The notes beneath the pieces were generated by a model, which ran no database searches, was not told the DNA's origin, and was given only the letters and a program-made list of their open reading frames with translations. Source: CAYOHP01 sp964403795 [NCBI: uncultured bacterium] (GTDB lineage: Bacteria; Muiribacteriota; UBA6191; CAZXTJ01). From it: a stretch of DNA of 39,531 bases. The translations under genes were made by a program, and so were the position numbers. This document shows positions 21,734 to 30,182 of the stretch, one piece after another; within the stretch, counting starts at the first letter, position 1, and each line of letters opens with the position of its first letter. The DNA lies in NCBI GenBank assembly GCA_964403795.1, contig CAYOHP010000053.1, positions 1 to 39,531 of the forward strand. Reading direction: 5' to 3'.

Positions 21734-23908
21734 TTGGACGACCGACGTTCGCTACAGCTCGACGACCTGCTCTTCCTCCTCTTCAAGGGCAGGTGGCGGC
21801 TCCTCATGCCGGTGCTCCTGGTCCTCCCCATGGTGGCGGTCTACGACCTGCGGCGTCCGGCGGTCTACGAGACGGGGGCGGCCTTCGAGATCTTCCGCCC
21901 CGACCTGGGCGCGGGCGAGGACTTCGAGGCCCGGCAGGTCCAACGGGAGCGGCCCACCGACGTCTACACCGCCAGCTTCCTGTTGACCTCCGGGAAGTTC
22001 CTGGCTTTCGCCCGGGAAGAGTACGAGCGGTCGCTCGCCGAGATCCCGGCCGGGGAACGGACCGATCTGGTTCTCGACGGACCGGGTCGGCTCTCCGACG
22101 GGCTCCGGGTCATCATGGTCCCGTCGACCCCGTTGATGCGCCTGGTGGTCCGGGACACCCGTCCCCGGCGGGCGGCCTTCCGGGCCGACAGCCTGCTCCG
22201 GAGCCTCAAGGAGTTCATGCGCCAGTCGGCGCTCCAGAACCTGGTCGATGTCCAGGAGCTGCTCCAGCGCCAGATGAAGGCCCTGGCCGAGGAGCTCGCC
22301 TCGGTGGAGGCCGAGAGCCTGAAGGTGACCGAGACGACCGGGGCCGACACGCGCTCCCTCTCGCTCCTCCACCTGAACAGCCGCCTGAACACCTACTACG
22401 ATCGGCTCTTCGAGACCGAGACCCGGATCCGGGAGGCCGAGGCCGAGCTCAAGGCGCTCAAGTCCACCCCCGAGAACAACAGCTACGACTTCGCCCGGGA
22501 TCCCCAGTACGTGTCGTTGTCCTCGTCCCTCGCAACCCTGGAGGCGGAACTCTCCAGCCTCGAGACGCGACTTCGGCCGGCCCACCCCGAGGTCGTGGCC
22601 AAGCGGGCCGAGGTCGACCGCCTGCGGGCCAAGAAGATCGAGGTGGAACGCCGGCACAGCGACGAGGTCAAGGTATCGGCCTCCTACAACGCCTCGCTCG
22701 AGCGATCCGAGGCGCGGATCCAGGCGCTGCGGGACACCCGGGACGAGCTCGCCAAGGTGATCCAGGGCGAACTCAAGAGTTCGATCCGGCTGAGCGAGAC
22801 CCAGCAGGCCATGAGCCGGCTCCAGTCGCGGGCCAAGATCCTCCAGGAGCTGCATGACGATGCTTCCAAGAAATTCCGGGAGACCCAGATCGTCATCCTC
22901 TCTCAGGAGTCGAATCTGCGAGTTCTCGACTCGGCCCCGGTCCCGGGGTCGCCGGTCTCGCCGAACCTCCAGCGGGACCTCGTACTCGGCGCCGGCGCGG
23001 CGCTGGCGGTGGGGTTGATGCTGGTGCTCCTGGGCGAGGCATTCGACCGCTCCGTCACCAATCCCAGCGACCTCGAAGCGATCACCGGACTCAAGAACCT
23101 GGGTTACATCCCTCTCATCCCCAGGGGCGGCGACAAGAACCAGGCGTACCCCCAGCTCGACGCCAAGCTGGTCGGGATCCACCGGCCCGGCAGCCTGGTC
23201 AACGACGCCTACCGGAAGATCCGGACCCACCTGCAGACCATCGGCTTCGGCGGACCGCTCAGGACCCTGATCGTCACCTCCTCCAACCCGAGCGAGGGGA
23301 AGAGCCTCACCACCGCCAACCTGGCGGTGAACTTCGCCCACCTGGGACGCCGCACCCTGATCGTGGACGCCGACATACGGACCCCCACCCAGACCCGGAT
23401 CTTCTCCCGGGAGAACGTGGGCGGACTCATGTCGGTACTGATCGAGGACCGGCCGGTCGACGAGAGCATCGTCGCCACCGGGATCGAGAACCTCTGGTTG
23501 CTGCCGGCCGGACGCAACCGCTCCGGACTGGTGGAGGCGCTCTCCTCCCATCGGGTCGCCGAGGTCCTCCAGCAGCTCTCGGGCGAATTCGACGTGGTGC
23601 TGATCGACACGCCTCCGCTGCAGCTCGTGGCCGACGGGTTGCTGTTGGCACCCCGGGTCGACGGGGTGCTGCTGGTCGTCGCCGTGGGTGCCACGTCCGA
23701 ACTGGCGGTCCGACAGAGCGTAGAGCAGCTCGCCCATGTGGAGGCCCGGGTCCTGGGGACACTCGCCAACTTGAAGGACCGCCACATGCCGTTCCCCTCC
23801 CGCTACGGCTACGGGTACGGCTACGGCTACGGGTACGGGTACGGGGCCGGACGCTACGAGGCCGGCGCCCAGCGCTACGAGGTCAAGGCGGACCGCGGCA
23901 CGTCCTGA
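21734..23908 (+). CDS. Wzz/Wzc-type chain-length regulator and bacterial tyrosine kinase
   Basis: A 724-aa inner-membrane protein controlling polysaccharide polymerisation and export with the Wza-like partner upstream. The N-terminal Wzz region has helix 1 (about 17-38), a long periplasmic coiled coil (about 165-385) and helix 2 (about 415-435). The cytoplasmic BY-kinase domain has Walker A SSNPSEGKS (about 515-523), Walker A' LIVDADIRTP and Walker B VVLIDTPP. The C-terminal tail carries seven Tyr-Gly repeats plus two RYE tyrosines. This is the tyrosine cluster that BY-kinases autophosphorylate in trans. The start is uncertain: TTG at 21734 has GGGAG seven bases upstream, while GTG at 21677 would add 19 residues without a ribosome-binding site. 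Its 3' end overlaps the convergent glycosyltransferase gene by 34 bp. Confidence 0.9.
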   Translation: MDDRRSLQLDDLLFLLFKGRWRLLMPVLLVLPMVAVYDLRRPAVYETGAAFEIFRPDLGAGEDFEARQVQRERPTDVYTASFLLTSGKFLAFAREEYERSLAEIPAGERTDLVLDGPGRLSDGLRVIMVPSTPLMRLVVRDTRPRRAAFRADSLLRSLKEFMRQSALQNLVDVQELLQRQMKALAEELASVEAESLKVTETTGADTRSLSLLHLNSRLNTYYDRLFETETRIREAEAELKALKSTPENNSYDFARDPQYVSLSSSLATLEAELSSLETRLRPAHPEVVAKRAEVDRLRAKKIEVERRHSDEVKVSASYNASLERSEARIQALRDTRDELAKVIQGELKSSIRLSETQQAMSRLQSRAKILQELHDDASKKFRETQIVILSQESNLRVLDSAPVPGSPVSPNLQRDLVLGAGAALAVGLMLVLLGEAFDRSVTNPSDLEAITGLKNLGYIPLIPRGGDKNQAYPQLDAKLVGIHRPGSLVNDAYRKIRTHLQTIGFGGPLRTLIVTSSNPSEGKSLTTANLAVNFAHLGRRTLIVDADIRTPTQTRIFSRENVGGLMSVLIEDRPVDESIVATGIENLWLLPAGRNRSGLVEALSSHRVAEVLQQLSGEFDVVLIDTPPLQLVADGLLLAPRVDGVLLVVAVGATSELAVRQSVEQLAHVEARVLGTLANLKDRHMPFPSRYGYGYGYGYGYGYGAGRYEAGAQRYEVKADRGTS
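23804..23845 (+). repeat. Seven tandem 6-bp units (TACGGS) encoding Tyr-Gly repeats
   Basis: Seven uninterrupted hexamers TACGGC or TACGGG encode residues 691-704 of the BY-kinase as (Tyr-Gly)7. Because the unit is 6 bp, slippage would change the number of tyrosines without breaking the frame. Confidence 0.95.
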
Positions 23909-25149
23909 CCCGGACTCGCTGGGGGCGATCCGGACCTTCGGACGAATGCGAGGATGTCCGCCCACATCCGTTCGGCGCGCCCTTCCCATGTGTTCCGGGC
24001 TGCCTCCTCCTGGCGCTCGCTCCGGCCCGCCTCTCCGCCTGCCAGGGCGGCCCGGATCGCGGCCACGAAGGCGACGGCGCCCTCTGCCTCCGACACCAGA
24101 CCCCGCGACACGAGCGAGCCCAGGGCCGGGATCGGGGTGCTGACCACCGGCCTCCCGGTCGCCAGGTACTCGTAGATCTTGTTGGGGAAGATCGACCGGT
24201 TGAAGCGGCTCGGCGTGTAGGGGAGGATGCAGACGTCGAACTCCCGGGCCCGGGTCGGCAGCACCTCATAGGCGAGCGGTCCCGGCAGGCGGACGTTGGG
24301 GAGCGTTCCCATGGCGGCTCGGAACCGCTCCGAACGAACCGGCCCGTAGTAGAGGAAGCTCGCCTCGGGCAGGGCCCGGGCCGCCTCCCGACAGAGATCC
24401 ACGTCGACCCGGTCGTCGATCCCGCCGTAGTACCCGATCCACGGTCGGGGCAGGTCCGCCAGCTCGGGGGCGAGCGGCGGCGCTGCGGGGGGCGAGAGGA
24501 AGTGGGCCGTTTCGGCGCCGACCGGGAGCCACCTCACGTCGGGGCGTACCGGGCGACGATCCGCGACCAGCGTTTCCGAGATCGCGAACACCAGGTCTGC
24601 CCTCGCCAGGGCCATCGCCTCGAGGGTGGAGGCTGCCCGCGACGAGACCCCGGGGAAGGCCGAGTACTCGTCGATCACGTCGTAGGCGAAGACCGATTCG
24701 CCGAGCGTCCCCTGGAGGAAGCAGAACTGGGGCAGGTAGGCGATCACCGCGGGGCGACGCATCCCGAGGCGACGCATTCCCTCCCTTGCCGCCATGCCCA
24801 TGAGACACGCCGAGAGCCGGGCGGCCATCACGCTCCTGGCGCACCACGGCGGGAAGGGCAGCGGGGCGATCACATGCAGGTCGGGCTCCGCCTGCCAAAG
24901 TCCCCGTCGGATCCGCCCGAGTTCGGAGGCGAAGACCCTCGGCTCGAGGAGGCCTCGGGCGACCGAACTGCCCCGCTCCACGTAGAGCACGGGAAGGCGA
25001 CGGCAAAGGGCCCGCAGGGTCTGCTGGGGAGCGATGCGGAGGTAGTCCCAGGGGACCGACGAGAGGGTCACCACTCCATCGGGCTCGCGGCGTCCCGCCG
25101 GGTCACCGAGGTCCGGCCTAGCGGTTCCGGGTTCCCGGGCTCCGGTCAC
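23875..25149 (-). CDS. GT-B glycosyltransferase (group 1-like)
   Basis: A 424-aa cytoplasmic or membrane-associated sugar transferase. LSSVPWDYLRIAPQQTL near the N-terminus matches the start of a group of glycosyltransferases that begin with a conserved LSSIDWDF-like strand. The C-terminal domain has SIFPNKIYEYLATGRPVVSTPIP, the donor-binding segment with a conserved Glu. The start chosen is the GTG at 25149, which overlaps the aminotransferase stop by GTGA as elsewhere in this operon. A later GTG (about residue 25) would remove a low-complexity extension and is possible. It is last in the minus-strand operon 28398-23875 and overlaps the BY-kinase gene tail to tail. Donor and acceptor are unknown. 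Confidence 0.85.
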   Translation of the reverse strand: MTGAREPGTARPDLGDPAGRREPDGVVTLSSVPWDYLRIAPQQTLRALCRRLPVLYVERGSSVARGLLEPRVFASELGRIRRGLWQAEPDLHVIAPLPFPPWCARSVMAARLSACLMGMAAREGMRRLGMRRPAVIAYLPQFCFLQGTLGESVFAYDVIDEYSAFPGVSSRAASTLEAMALARADLVFAISETLVADRRPVRPDVRWLPVGAETAHFLSPPAAPPLAPELADLPRPWIGYYGGIDDRVDVDLCREAARALPEASFLYYGPVRSERFRAAMGTLPNVRLPGPLAYEVLPTRAREFDVCILPYTPSRFNRSIFPNKIYEYLATGRPVVSTPIPALGSLVSRGLVSEAEGAVAFVAAIRAALAGGEAGRSERQEEAARNTWEGRAERMWADILAFVRRSGSPPASPGQDVPRSALTS

Positions 25150-26324
25150 GCGCTCCGCCGCGCCCGTCGGCGCCCCCGGCCGAAGAAGCCGCGGACTTCC
25201 CGGATCACCCGGGCCTGGTCGCGGGAACCAAGGGTCGGGTAGAGCGGCAGCCGGACCAGCCGGTCCGCCGCTGCCTCGGTGATCGGGAGCCGGACGCCTT
25301 CCCCGCCCAGACGCCTGCCCATGGGCGAGTCGTGCAACGGCACGAAGTGGAAGGTGGCCCCGATGCCGGCGGCCTTCAGATGTGCCAGGAGCCGGGTCCT
25401 GGTCTCGAGGTCGGCGACCCTCAAGTGGAAGATGTGGGCGTTGTGCCGGCAGGACTCGGGGATGGTCGGCAAGCGGATGGTCCCCTCCTCTGCCAGGTCG
25501 GCCAGTCCCTCCCGGTACCGTTCCCAGAGATGCATGCGGGTGCCGGTCACGACCTCGGAGCGTTCGAGCTGGGCGAGGAGGAAGGCGGCCGAGAGCTCGC
25601 CCGGGTAGAAGGTCGAGCCGAGGTCCTGCCAGGTGTACTTGTCGACTTCGCCCCGGAAGAACCGCGCCCGGTCCGTTCCCTTCTCCCAGAGGATCTCCAG
25701 GCGGTCCACGAGACCCGGGTCGCCGACCACCAGCGCCCCGCCCTCGCCGCAGGTCAGGTTCTTGGTCTCGTGGAAGCTGAAGACGCCCAGATCCCCGAAG
25801 GCGCCCAGGGGGCGCCCCCGGTAGCTGGATCCCAGGGCCTGGGCCGCGTCCTCCACGACCCGGATCCCGGCACGGTGGGCCAGGTCCAGGAGCGGCGCCA
25901 TCTCGCATCCCACGCCGGCGTAGTGCACCGGGACGATGGCCCGGGTGCGAGGCGAGAGGGCGGCCTCCACCAGGCGCTCGTCGAGGTTCAGGGTGTCCTC
26001 GCGGATGTCCACGAAGCGCACCGTCGCCCCCCGCAGCGCCACCGCGTTGGCGGTGGCCACGAAGGTGAAGGAAGGCATCACGACCTCGTCGCCGGGCCCC
26101 ACGCCGAGGGCCAGCATGGCGAGTTCGAGTCCGGCGGTCGCGGAGTGGAGCAGCATGACCCGCTTGCCCTCGGCGGCCGCCGAGAGCCATTCCTGGCAAC
26201 GGTGCGTGAAGGGTCCATTGCCGGCGAGGCGACCGGAGGCAATCGCCTGGCGCAGGTAGGCGAGCTCATGGCCGACGGCGCCGGCACGGTGGAAGGGAAC
26301 GCCCCGCCTCAGGCTGCTGCTCAT
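25146..26324 (-). CDS. DegT/WecE-like sugar aminotransferase
   Basis: A 392-aa PLP enzyme that transfers an amino group to a nucleotide-linked keto sugar. The PLP lysine is Lys188 in SFHETKNLTCGEGG, a sequence very close to WecE (dTDP-4-dehydro-6-deoxyglucose transaminase). Asp159 in VVEDAAQALGS would contact the pyridine nitrogen. PSFTFVATANAVALRGA near 85-100 is also typical. The likely product is a dTDP-4-amino-4,6-dideoxyhexose (fucosamine-type), so the polysaccharide probably contains an amino-deoxy sugar. The dTDP-glucose synthesis genes are not in view. The ATG at 26324 overlaps the upstream stop by ATGA; an upstream ATG at 26336 is less likely. Confidence 0.9.
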   Translation of the reverse strand: MSSSLRRGVPFHRAGAVGHELAYLRQAIASGRLAGNGPFTHRCQEWLSAAAEGKRVMLLHSATAGLELAMLALGVGPGDEVVMPSFTFVATANAVALRGATVRFVDIREDTLNLDERLVEAALSPRTRAIVPVHYAGVGCEMAPLLDLAHRAGIRVVEDAAQALGSSYRGRPLGAFGDLGVFSFHETKNLTCGEGGALVVGDPGLVDRLEILWEKGTDRARFFRGEVDKYTWQDLGSTFYPGELSAAFLLAQLERSEVVTGTRMHLWERYREGLADLAEEGTIRLPTIPESCRHNAHIFHLRVADLETRTRLLAHLKAAGIGATFHFVPLHDSPMGRRLGGEGVRLPITEAAADRLVRLPLYPTLGSRDQARVIREVRGFFGRGRRRARRSA

Positions 26325-27643
26325 GCTCCGGCCCATCCCGGGAAGACCGCGAGCGCCTGGCGCCCGCCGCGGGTGACCGCGAAGTCGGTGGCCCCGGCCT
26401 CGTCCGCCAGACGATGGAAGCTGCCGAGGTCGAAGCGTTCATGGTGCTCGCCGATCCCGGGCGACGAGAGCCAGCGCCCCAGGGCCGCGATCGGACCGGA
26501 AGACGATCCCGAAAGGTTCACGACCGGTTCCAGCACGAGGACCTCCCGGCGGGCCGCCTTCTGCATGCGGGTCACCAGCTCGTGGCGCCTCCCTATGAAG
26601 TGGTAGAGGCTCGAGGCCATCACCACGTAGTCGGCAGTCGGCAGTTCGGCGCTGCGGAGGTCCGCCTGGCGCACCCGGATGCCACGGCGGCGCATCGCCA
26701 TCACGAAGTGCCCGTTGGACTCGAGTCCCTGGTACTCGCACCCCTTGGCGGCGAGGTGGTCCCGGAAGAGGCGGGAGGTCCCGGAGCAGAGGTCGAGGAC
26801 CGAGGCGCCGGCCGGGATCCGATCCGCCAGCTCGCGAAGGCTCTCGGCGTTCTCTCCCCGGTAGGCGAGATCCATGACCAGGTCGTACCCGACAGCCGAC
26901 CAGTAGATCGGGGAACGGTCGAGCAGTCCGAGGCCGACCGAGGGACGGAACCAGGCCAGTTCCTTCAGGTAGCGCAGGGTGTCCGGGATCAGCCGCACCG
27001 TCGAGACCTTGTCGAAGCGGCGGACGAAGAGCACCGGCACCTCGACGATGCGGAGGCCGGCCAACGCCGAGCGCGCCACCACCTCGGTGTCCCAGAACCA
27101 TCCGTCGGACACGCTGCCGAGGACCACGTCGCGGGTCCGCTCCCGGTGGAAGAACTTGCAGCCCGTCTCGCTGTCGCGGACGCCGTGGTTCAGGAGCAAG
27201 GTACAGAGCCGGCGGTAACCCTGGGAGAGGAAGTGTCGCACCCAGGCTCGGGTCTGGCCGAGGATGTAGTAGCGGTCCCCGACCGCCACATCCCCCTCGC
27301 CCTCCAGGATCCGCCCGGCGAGTTCCGGGACGTAGTGGGCGCCCACCTCGAGGTCGATGTCGAGAAAGCCGACCACGGTGCCTCGGGCTGCCCGGAACCC
27401 CGTCTTGAAGGCTCCGCCCCGTCCCTTGTTCTTTTCGTGGAAGATGTACCGGGCATCGCCCTCGCCATCGCAGACCTCCCGGATCACCCTCCGGGTGTCG
27501 TCGGGGCTGCAGTCGTCCACGAACAGGAGCTCGTAGCGGAGGCGGGTCCTCCGGAGCACCCGCCGCAGCATGGCGACGCTGTCGGCCAGGTGCGGTTCCT
27601 CGTTGTAGCAGGGCACAACCAGCGTGAGGTCGAGGTCGCTCAC
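26321..27643 (-). CDS. Fusion of a family 2 glycosyltransferase and a class I SAM methyltransferase
   Basis: A 440-aa protein. Residues 5-240 form a GT-A family 2 transferase (LVVPCYNEE at 8-16, FVDDCSPDD at 41-49, FLDIDLE with the DxD-type motif at 93-99, DSETGCKFF at 157-165). It resembles dolichol/polyprenyl-phosphate hexose synthases, which load a sugar onto a lipid carrier. Residues about 278-440 form a Rossmann methyltransferase (SVLDLCSGTSRLF at 281-293). Fusing a polyprenyl-P glycosyltransferase to a methyltransferase is unusual. GTG at 27643 overlaps the upstream stop by GTGA. The downstream aminotransferase overlaps by ATGA. The lipid-linked sugar it makes could feed the GT39-like transferase at 28487-30142. 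Confidence 0.85.
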   Translation of the reverse strand: MSDLDLTLVVPCYNEEPHLADSVAMLRRVLRRTRLRYELLFVDDCSPDDTRRVIREVCDGEGDARYIFHEKNKGRGGAFKTGFRAARGTVVGFLDIDLEVGAHYVPELAGRILEGEGDVAVGDRYYILGQTRAWVRHFLSQGYRRLCTLLLNHGVRDSETGCKFFHRERTRDVVLGSVSDGWFWDTEVVARSALAGLRIVEVPVLFVRRFDKVSTVRLIPDTLRYLKELAWFRPSVGLGLLDRSPIYWSAVGYDLVMDLAYRGENAESLRELADRIPAGASVLDLCSGTSRLFRDHLAAKGCEYQGLESNGHFVMAMRRRGIRVRQADLRSAELPTADYVVMASSLYHFIGRRHELVTRMQKAARREVLVLEPVVNLSGSSSGPIAALGRWLSSPGIGEHHERFDLGSFHRLADEAGATDFAVTRGGRQALAVFPGWAGA

Positions 27644-28398
27644 TTCCCGCACCGCTTCCTCACCCGGCACACCAGGCTCGCTCCCGCCGGCATGCGGACG
27701 GTCTCCGACCCCACCAGTCCCGCCTCCCACCCGGTCACCAGCCCGAGCAGCCCGTTCAACGGTCCCACCGGTATCTCCAGGCCGCTGCGATCGCGACTCG
27801 CCGGGAACAGCCAGCGGCGCGCCAGGATCACGGCCGCGATCCCGGGCAGGACCGAGAGGTTGAAGTAGCTGAGGAAGAGCACCTCGAACCCGGCGGCCTC
27901 CAGGGCGGCCCGGAGCGAGGTCGCGGTGTAGCGACGGAAGTGCCGGCTCACCACGTCCTCCCCGCTCCAGAGCCACTGGTAGGCCGGGACCGTGAGCACG
28001 GCGCGTCCCGAGGCCGTCATCAGATCTCCGATCCTCTGCAGCAGCGCCACGTCGTCCTCGGCATGTTCGATCACGTCCAGGGCCGTGACCAGGTCGAAGC
28101 GTCCCCGCTCGCCGGTCAGGTCCCCGGCCAGGTCGAGGTAGGGGAAGTCCTGCCGCTTCGATACCCGATCGACCTCTTCGGTGAAGGCGTCGCCCCCGGT
28201 CACGTCCCCGTAGGCGGCGAGGAAGCGCAGGTTGAACCCGGTCCCGCAACCGAAGTCGAGCAAGGAGAGTCGGCGGCCGGCCGCGCCCACTTCCCGGGCC
28301 GCCCTCTCGACCTGGGCGAGGACCAGTCGTCGGCGCGACCCGAACCACCAGTGCCGGGCCTCGTGCTCGGCGGTGAGATCGTAGCCGGCGCGCTCCAT
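27640..28398 (-). CDS. Class I SAM-dependent methyltransferase
   Basis: A 252-aa protein with the SAM-binding motif LLDFGCGTGFNL (47-58), then DLVTALDVIEHAEDD, a typical motif II/III of small-molecule methyltransferases (Methyltransf_11/23 type). A hydrophobic stretch near residues 190-215 may associate it with the membrane. It is first in the five-domain minus-strand operon ending at 23875. The ATG has GAGGAG three bases upstream. It probably methylates a sugar or lipid intermediate of polysaccharide synthesis. The exact substrate is unknown. Confidence 0.85.
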   Translation of the reverse strand: MERAGYDLTAEHEARHWWFGSRRRLVLAQVERAAREVGAAGRRLSLLDFGCGTGFNLRFLAAYGDVTGGDAFTEEVDRVSKRQDFPYLDLAGDLTGERGRFDLVTALDVIEHAEDDVALLQRIGDLMTASGRAVLTVPAYQWLWSGEDVVSRHFRRYTATSLRAALEAAGFEVLFLSYFNLSVLPGIAAVILARRWLFPASRDRSGLEIPVGPLNGLLGLVTGWEAGLVGSETVRMPAGASLVCRVRKRCGK

Positions 28399-28469
28399 GG
28401 TCTCCTCTCGCCCCGGACCCCGCCCGAACGGTAGCCGACCCGGGCCATGCCCGCCACCCTCCGCGGCCG

Positions 28470-28479
28470 ATGCTACGCT
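28470..28479. promoter_or_regulatory. Overlapping divergent -10 elements
   Basis: ATGCTACGCT contains TACGCT on the plus strand (28474-28479, ending 7 bases before the GT39 ATG at 28487) and TAGCAT on the minus strand (28475-28470, about 65 nt upstream of the methyltransferase ATG). A second minus-strand candidate, TACCGT, lies near 28430. The plus-strand transcript would be leaderless. Opening the DNA for one promoter would exclude the other. Confidence 0.45.
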
Positions 28480-28486
28480 CGAGCCC

Positions 28487-30142
28487 ATGGAAGAGGATCC
28501 CGGGACGACCTCGGACCCGTCCCCTCGCCTCCTGCTGGCGGCGATCCTGCTGCTGGCGCTCGGGCTCCGGGCCTGGGGAGGACCCGGGTACGGACTGCCC
28601 TTCCTGTTCCAGGCCGACGAAGCCCACTCCGTCCACCTGGCCGGCAGGATCGCGGCCCATGGCCCCAACCCCCACGAGTTCGAGTACCCGCACCTCCACC
28701 TCTACCTGCTGGTGCTGGTGTTCGGGGGCGTCTTCGTCGTCGAGTTTCTCTCCGGCAGGGTGGAATCGCGGGCGGCCTTCAAGCAGCTCTATCTCCAGGA
28801 CCCGAGTGCCTTCTATCTCGCCGGCCGTTGGCTGTCTGTGGTCGCAGGGGTGCTCTCCGTGTACCTCGCCTATCGGGTGGGGCGTCGCGCCTACGGGGAG
28901 CAGGCGGGCCTGGTAGCGGCGTTCCTGGTGGCCACCGCGAGCCCCCTGGTCGCGAGCAGCCAGGTGATCAAGGGGGACATCCTGGTCGTGGTCCTGGTCC
29001 TGGCCGCGGCCGAGGCGTCCCTGGCGATCCTGGAATCCGGGTCCCGCCGCGCCTACCTGACCGCCGGCGCCTTCCTGGGCCTGGCCACCAGTGTGAAGTA
29101 CAACGCGGCCCTGGCCGGGGTGTTGCCCCTGGTGGCCCACTTCGTGCGTCGGCCGGGCCGGGCCCCCATCTCCCAGGGGCCAGGCCCTCTCTCGACCTTG
29201 CCGGCGGCGCTCTCCACCCTGGCCGGTGGGGTACTGGCGTTCGCCGCCACCTCGCCCTACTGCCTGCTCGACCCGGCCGCGATCCGCCAGGTGCTCGGGA
29301 GCGTCTGGGGTACCCGGGCCACCGACCCGAGCCTGGTGAGCCTGCTCGCCGACGAGGGAGGGACGGTGCTCGCACCCTTCCCGGACCTATTGGCCGGCGG
29401 GGGTCATGCGCTGGTCGTTGCCCTCGCCCTCGCCGGCTCCCGGCTCGTGCTCCGTCGCGACCCCGCCTCCCTGGTCCTGGCTGGTCCCTTCGTCGCGACC
29501 TGCCTGCTGCTGCTGCGCTACAACGTGCGGCCGCTCCGGTACTACTACCCGGGACTGGCTCCCCTGGTGATCGTGGGCGCTGCGGTCCTGGCCGGGTCCC
29601 CGGTGATGTCCCGGACCCGTGCCCGGGTCGTCGGGCTGGGGATCCTGGTCCTGTCGCTCCCGTCCCTGGCCGAGGTGGTGCGGACCAATCTCGCCTACGG
29701 GCGACCCAACACCCAGATCGCGGCCAGGACATGGATCCTCGCCAACCTGGCGGCGGGATCCGGGGTTGTCCTCGAGAACAACGTGCCGCCGATCAAGCAG
29801 GCCGACCAGGAGGGCGTTCCCTCTTCCCCGGTCCGGTACCGGATCTTCCAGGTGCCGAACTACTACTGGTCCTACTACGGGGGATCGGACTGGATCCGGC
29901 GGACCGAGGAGACGACCCCCGACCTCGGCGAACTCCGGGCCCAGGGCTTCCGCTACGCGGTGCTCCATGACGGGAATTCCTCCCGCTATGCGAGGCTCCC
30001 CCAGGTCTTCCCTCGTAGGTTGGGGTTCTACCGGAAGATCGCTGCGCTCCCCGAGCTCTACTCGATCCACCCCGCTCCCGGACAGCTCGGGCCGACCATC
30101 AGGATCTTCGACCTGGCGGGCGGGGACGAGGATCGGCGATGA
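28487..30142 (+). CDS. GT39-like polytopic glycosyltransferase (ArnT/PMT type)
   Basis: A 551-aa inner-membrane protein with about ten transmembrane segments. The first periplasmic loop contains FQADEAHSVHLA (about 45-56), where the acidic pair matches the catalytic DE of GT39/GT83 enzymes. These use polyprenyl-phosphate sugars as donors in the periplasm. A soluble C-terminal part (about 400-551) follows. The GT2-methyltransferase fusion on the opposite strand could supply its lipid-linked donor. The ATG lies 7 bp after a -10 element with no ribosome-binding site. The acceptor (lipid, glycan or protein) is unknown. Confidence 0.8.
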   Translation: MEEDPGTTSDPSPRLLLAAILLLALGLRAWGGPGYGLPFLFQADEAHSVHLAGRIAAHGPNPHEFEYPHLHLYLLVLVFGGVFVVEFLSGRVESRAAFKQLYLQDPSAFYLAGRWLSVVAGVLSVYLAYRVGRRAYGEQAGLVAAFLVATASPLVASSQVIKGDILVVVLVLAAAEASLAILESGSRRAYLTAGAFLGLATSVKYNAALAGVLPLVAHFVRRPGRAPISQGPGPLSTLPAALSTLAGGVLAFAATSPYCLLDPAAIRQVLGSVWGTRATDPSLVSLLADEGGTVLAPFPDLLAGGGHALVVALALAGSRLVLRRDPASLVLAGPFVATCLLLLRYNVRPLRYYYPGLAPLVIVGAAVLAGSPVMSRTRARVVGLGILVLSLPSLAEVVRTNLAYGRPNTQIAARTWILANLAAGSGVVLENNVPPIKQADQEGVPSSPVRYRIFQVPNYYWSYYGGSDWIRRTEETTPDLGELRAQGFRYAVLHDGNSSRYARLPQVFPRRLGFYRKIAALPELYSIHPAPGQLGPTIRIFDLAGGDEDRR

Positions 30143-30148
30143 CCGGCG

Positions 30149-30166
30149 GGGCCGAGCTCCCGGCCC
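30149..30166. terminator. Small GC hairpin between convergent genes
   Basis: GGGCCG-AGCTCC-CGGCCC forms a 6-bp stem in the 40-bp gap between the GT39-like gene and the minus-strand methyltransferase. There is no T-run. It could terminate either transcript weakly. Confidence 0.3.
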
Positions 30167-30182
30167 GGTCCGATCGCGTCGC

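Noticed and set aside
23760-23850. CRISPR-like tandem repeats
   Set aside because: The units are 6 bp with no spacers and are in frame as Tyr-Gly codons, so this is a coding repeat.
28399-29140. Long N-terminal extensions of the minus-strand glycosyltransferase and methyltransferase frames
   Set aside because: They overlap the GT39-like gene antisense. GTGA coupling at 27643 and GAGGAG before 28398 give better starts.
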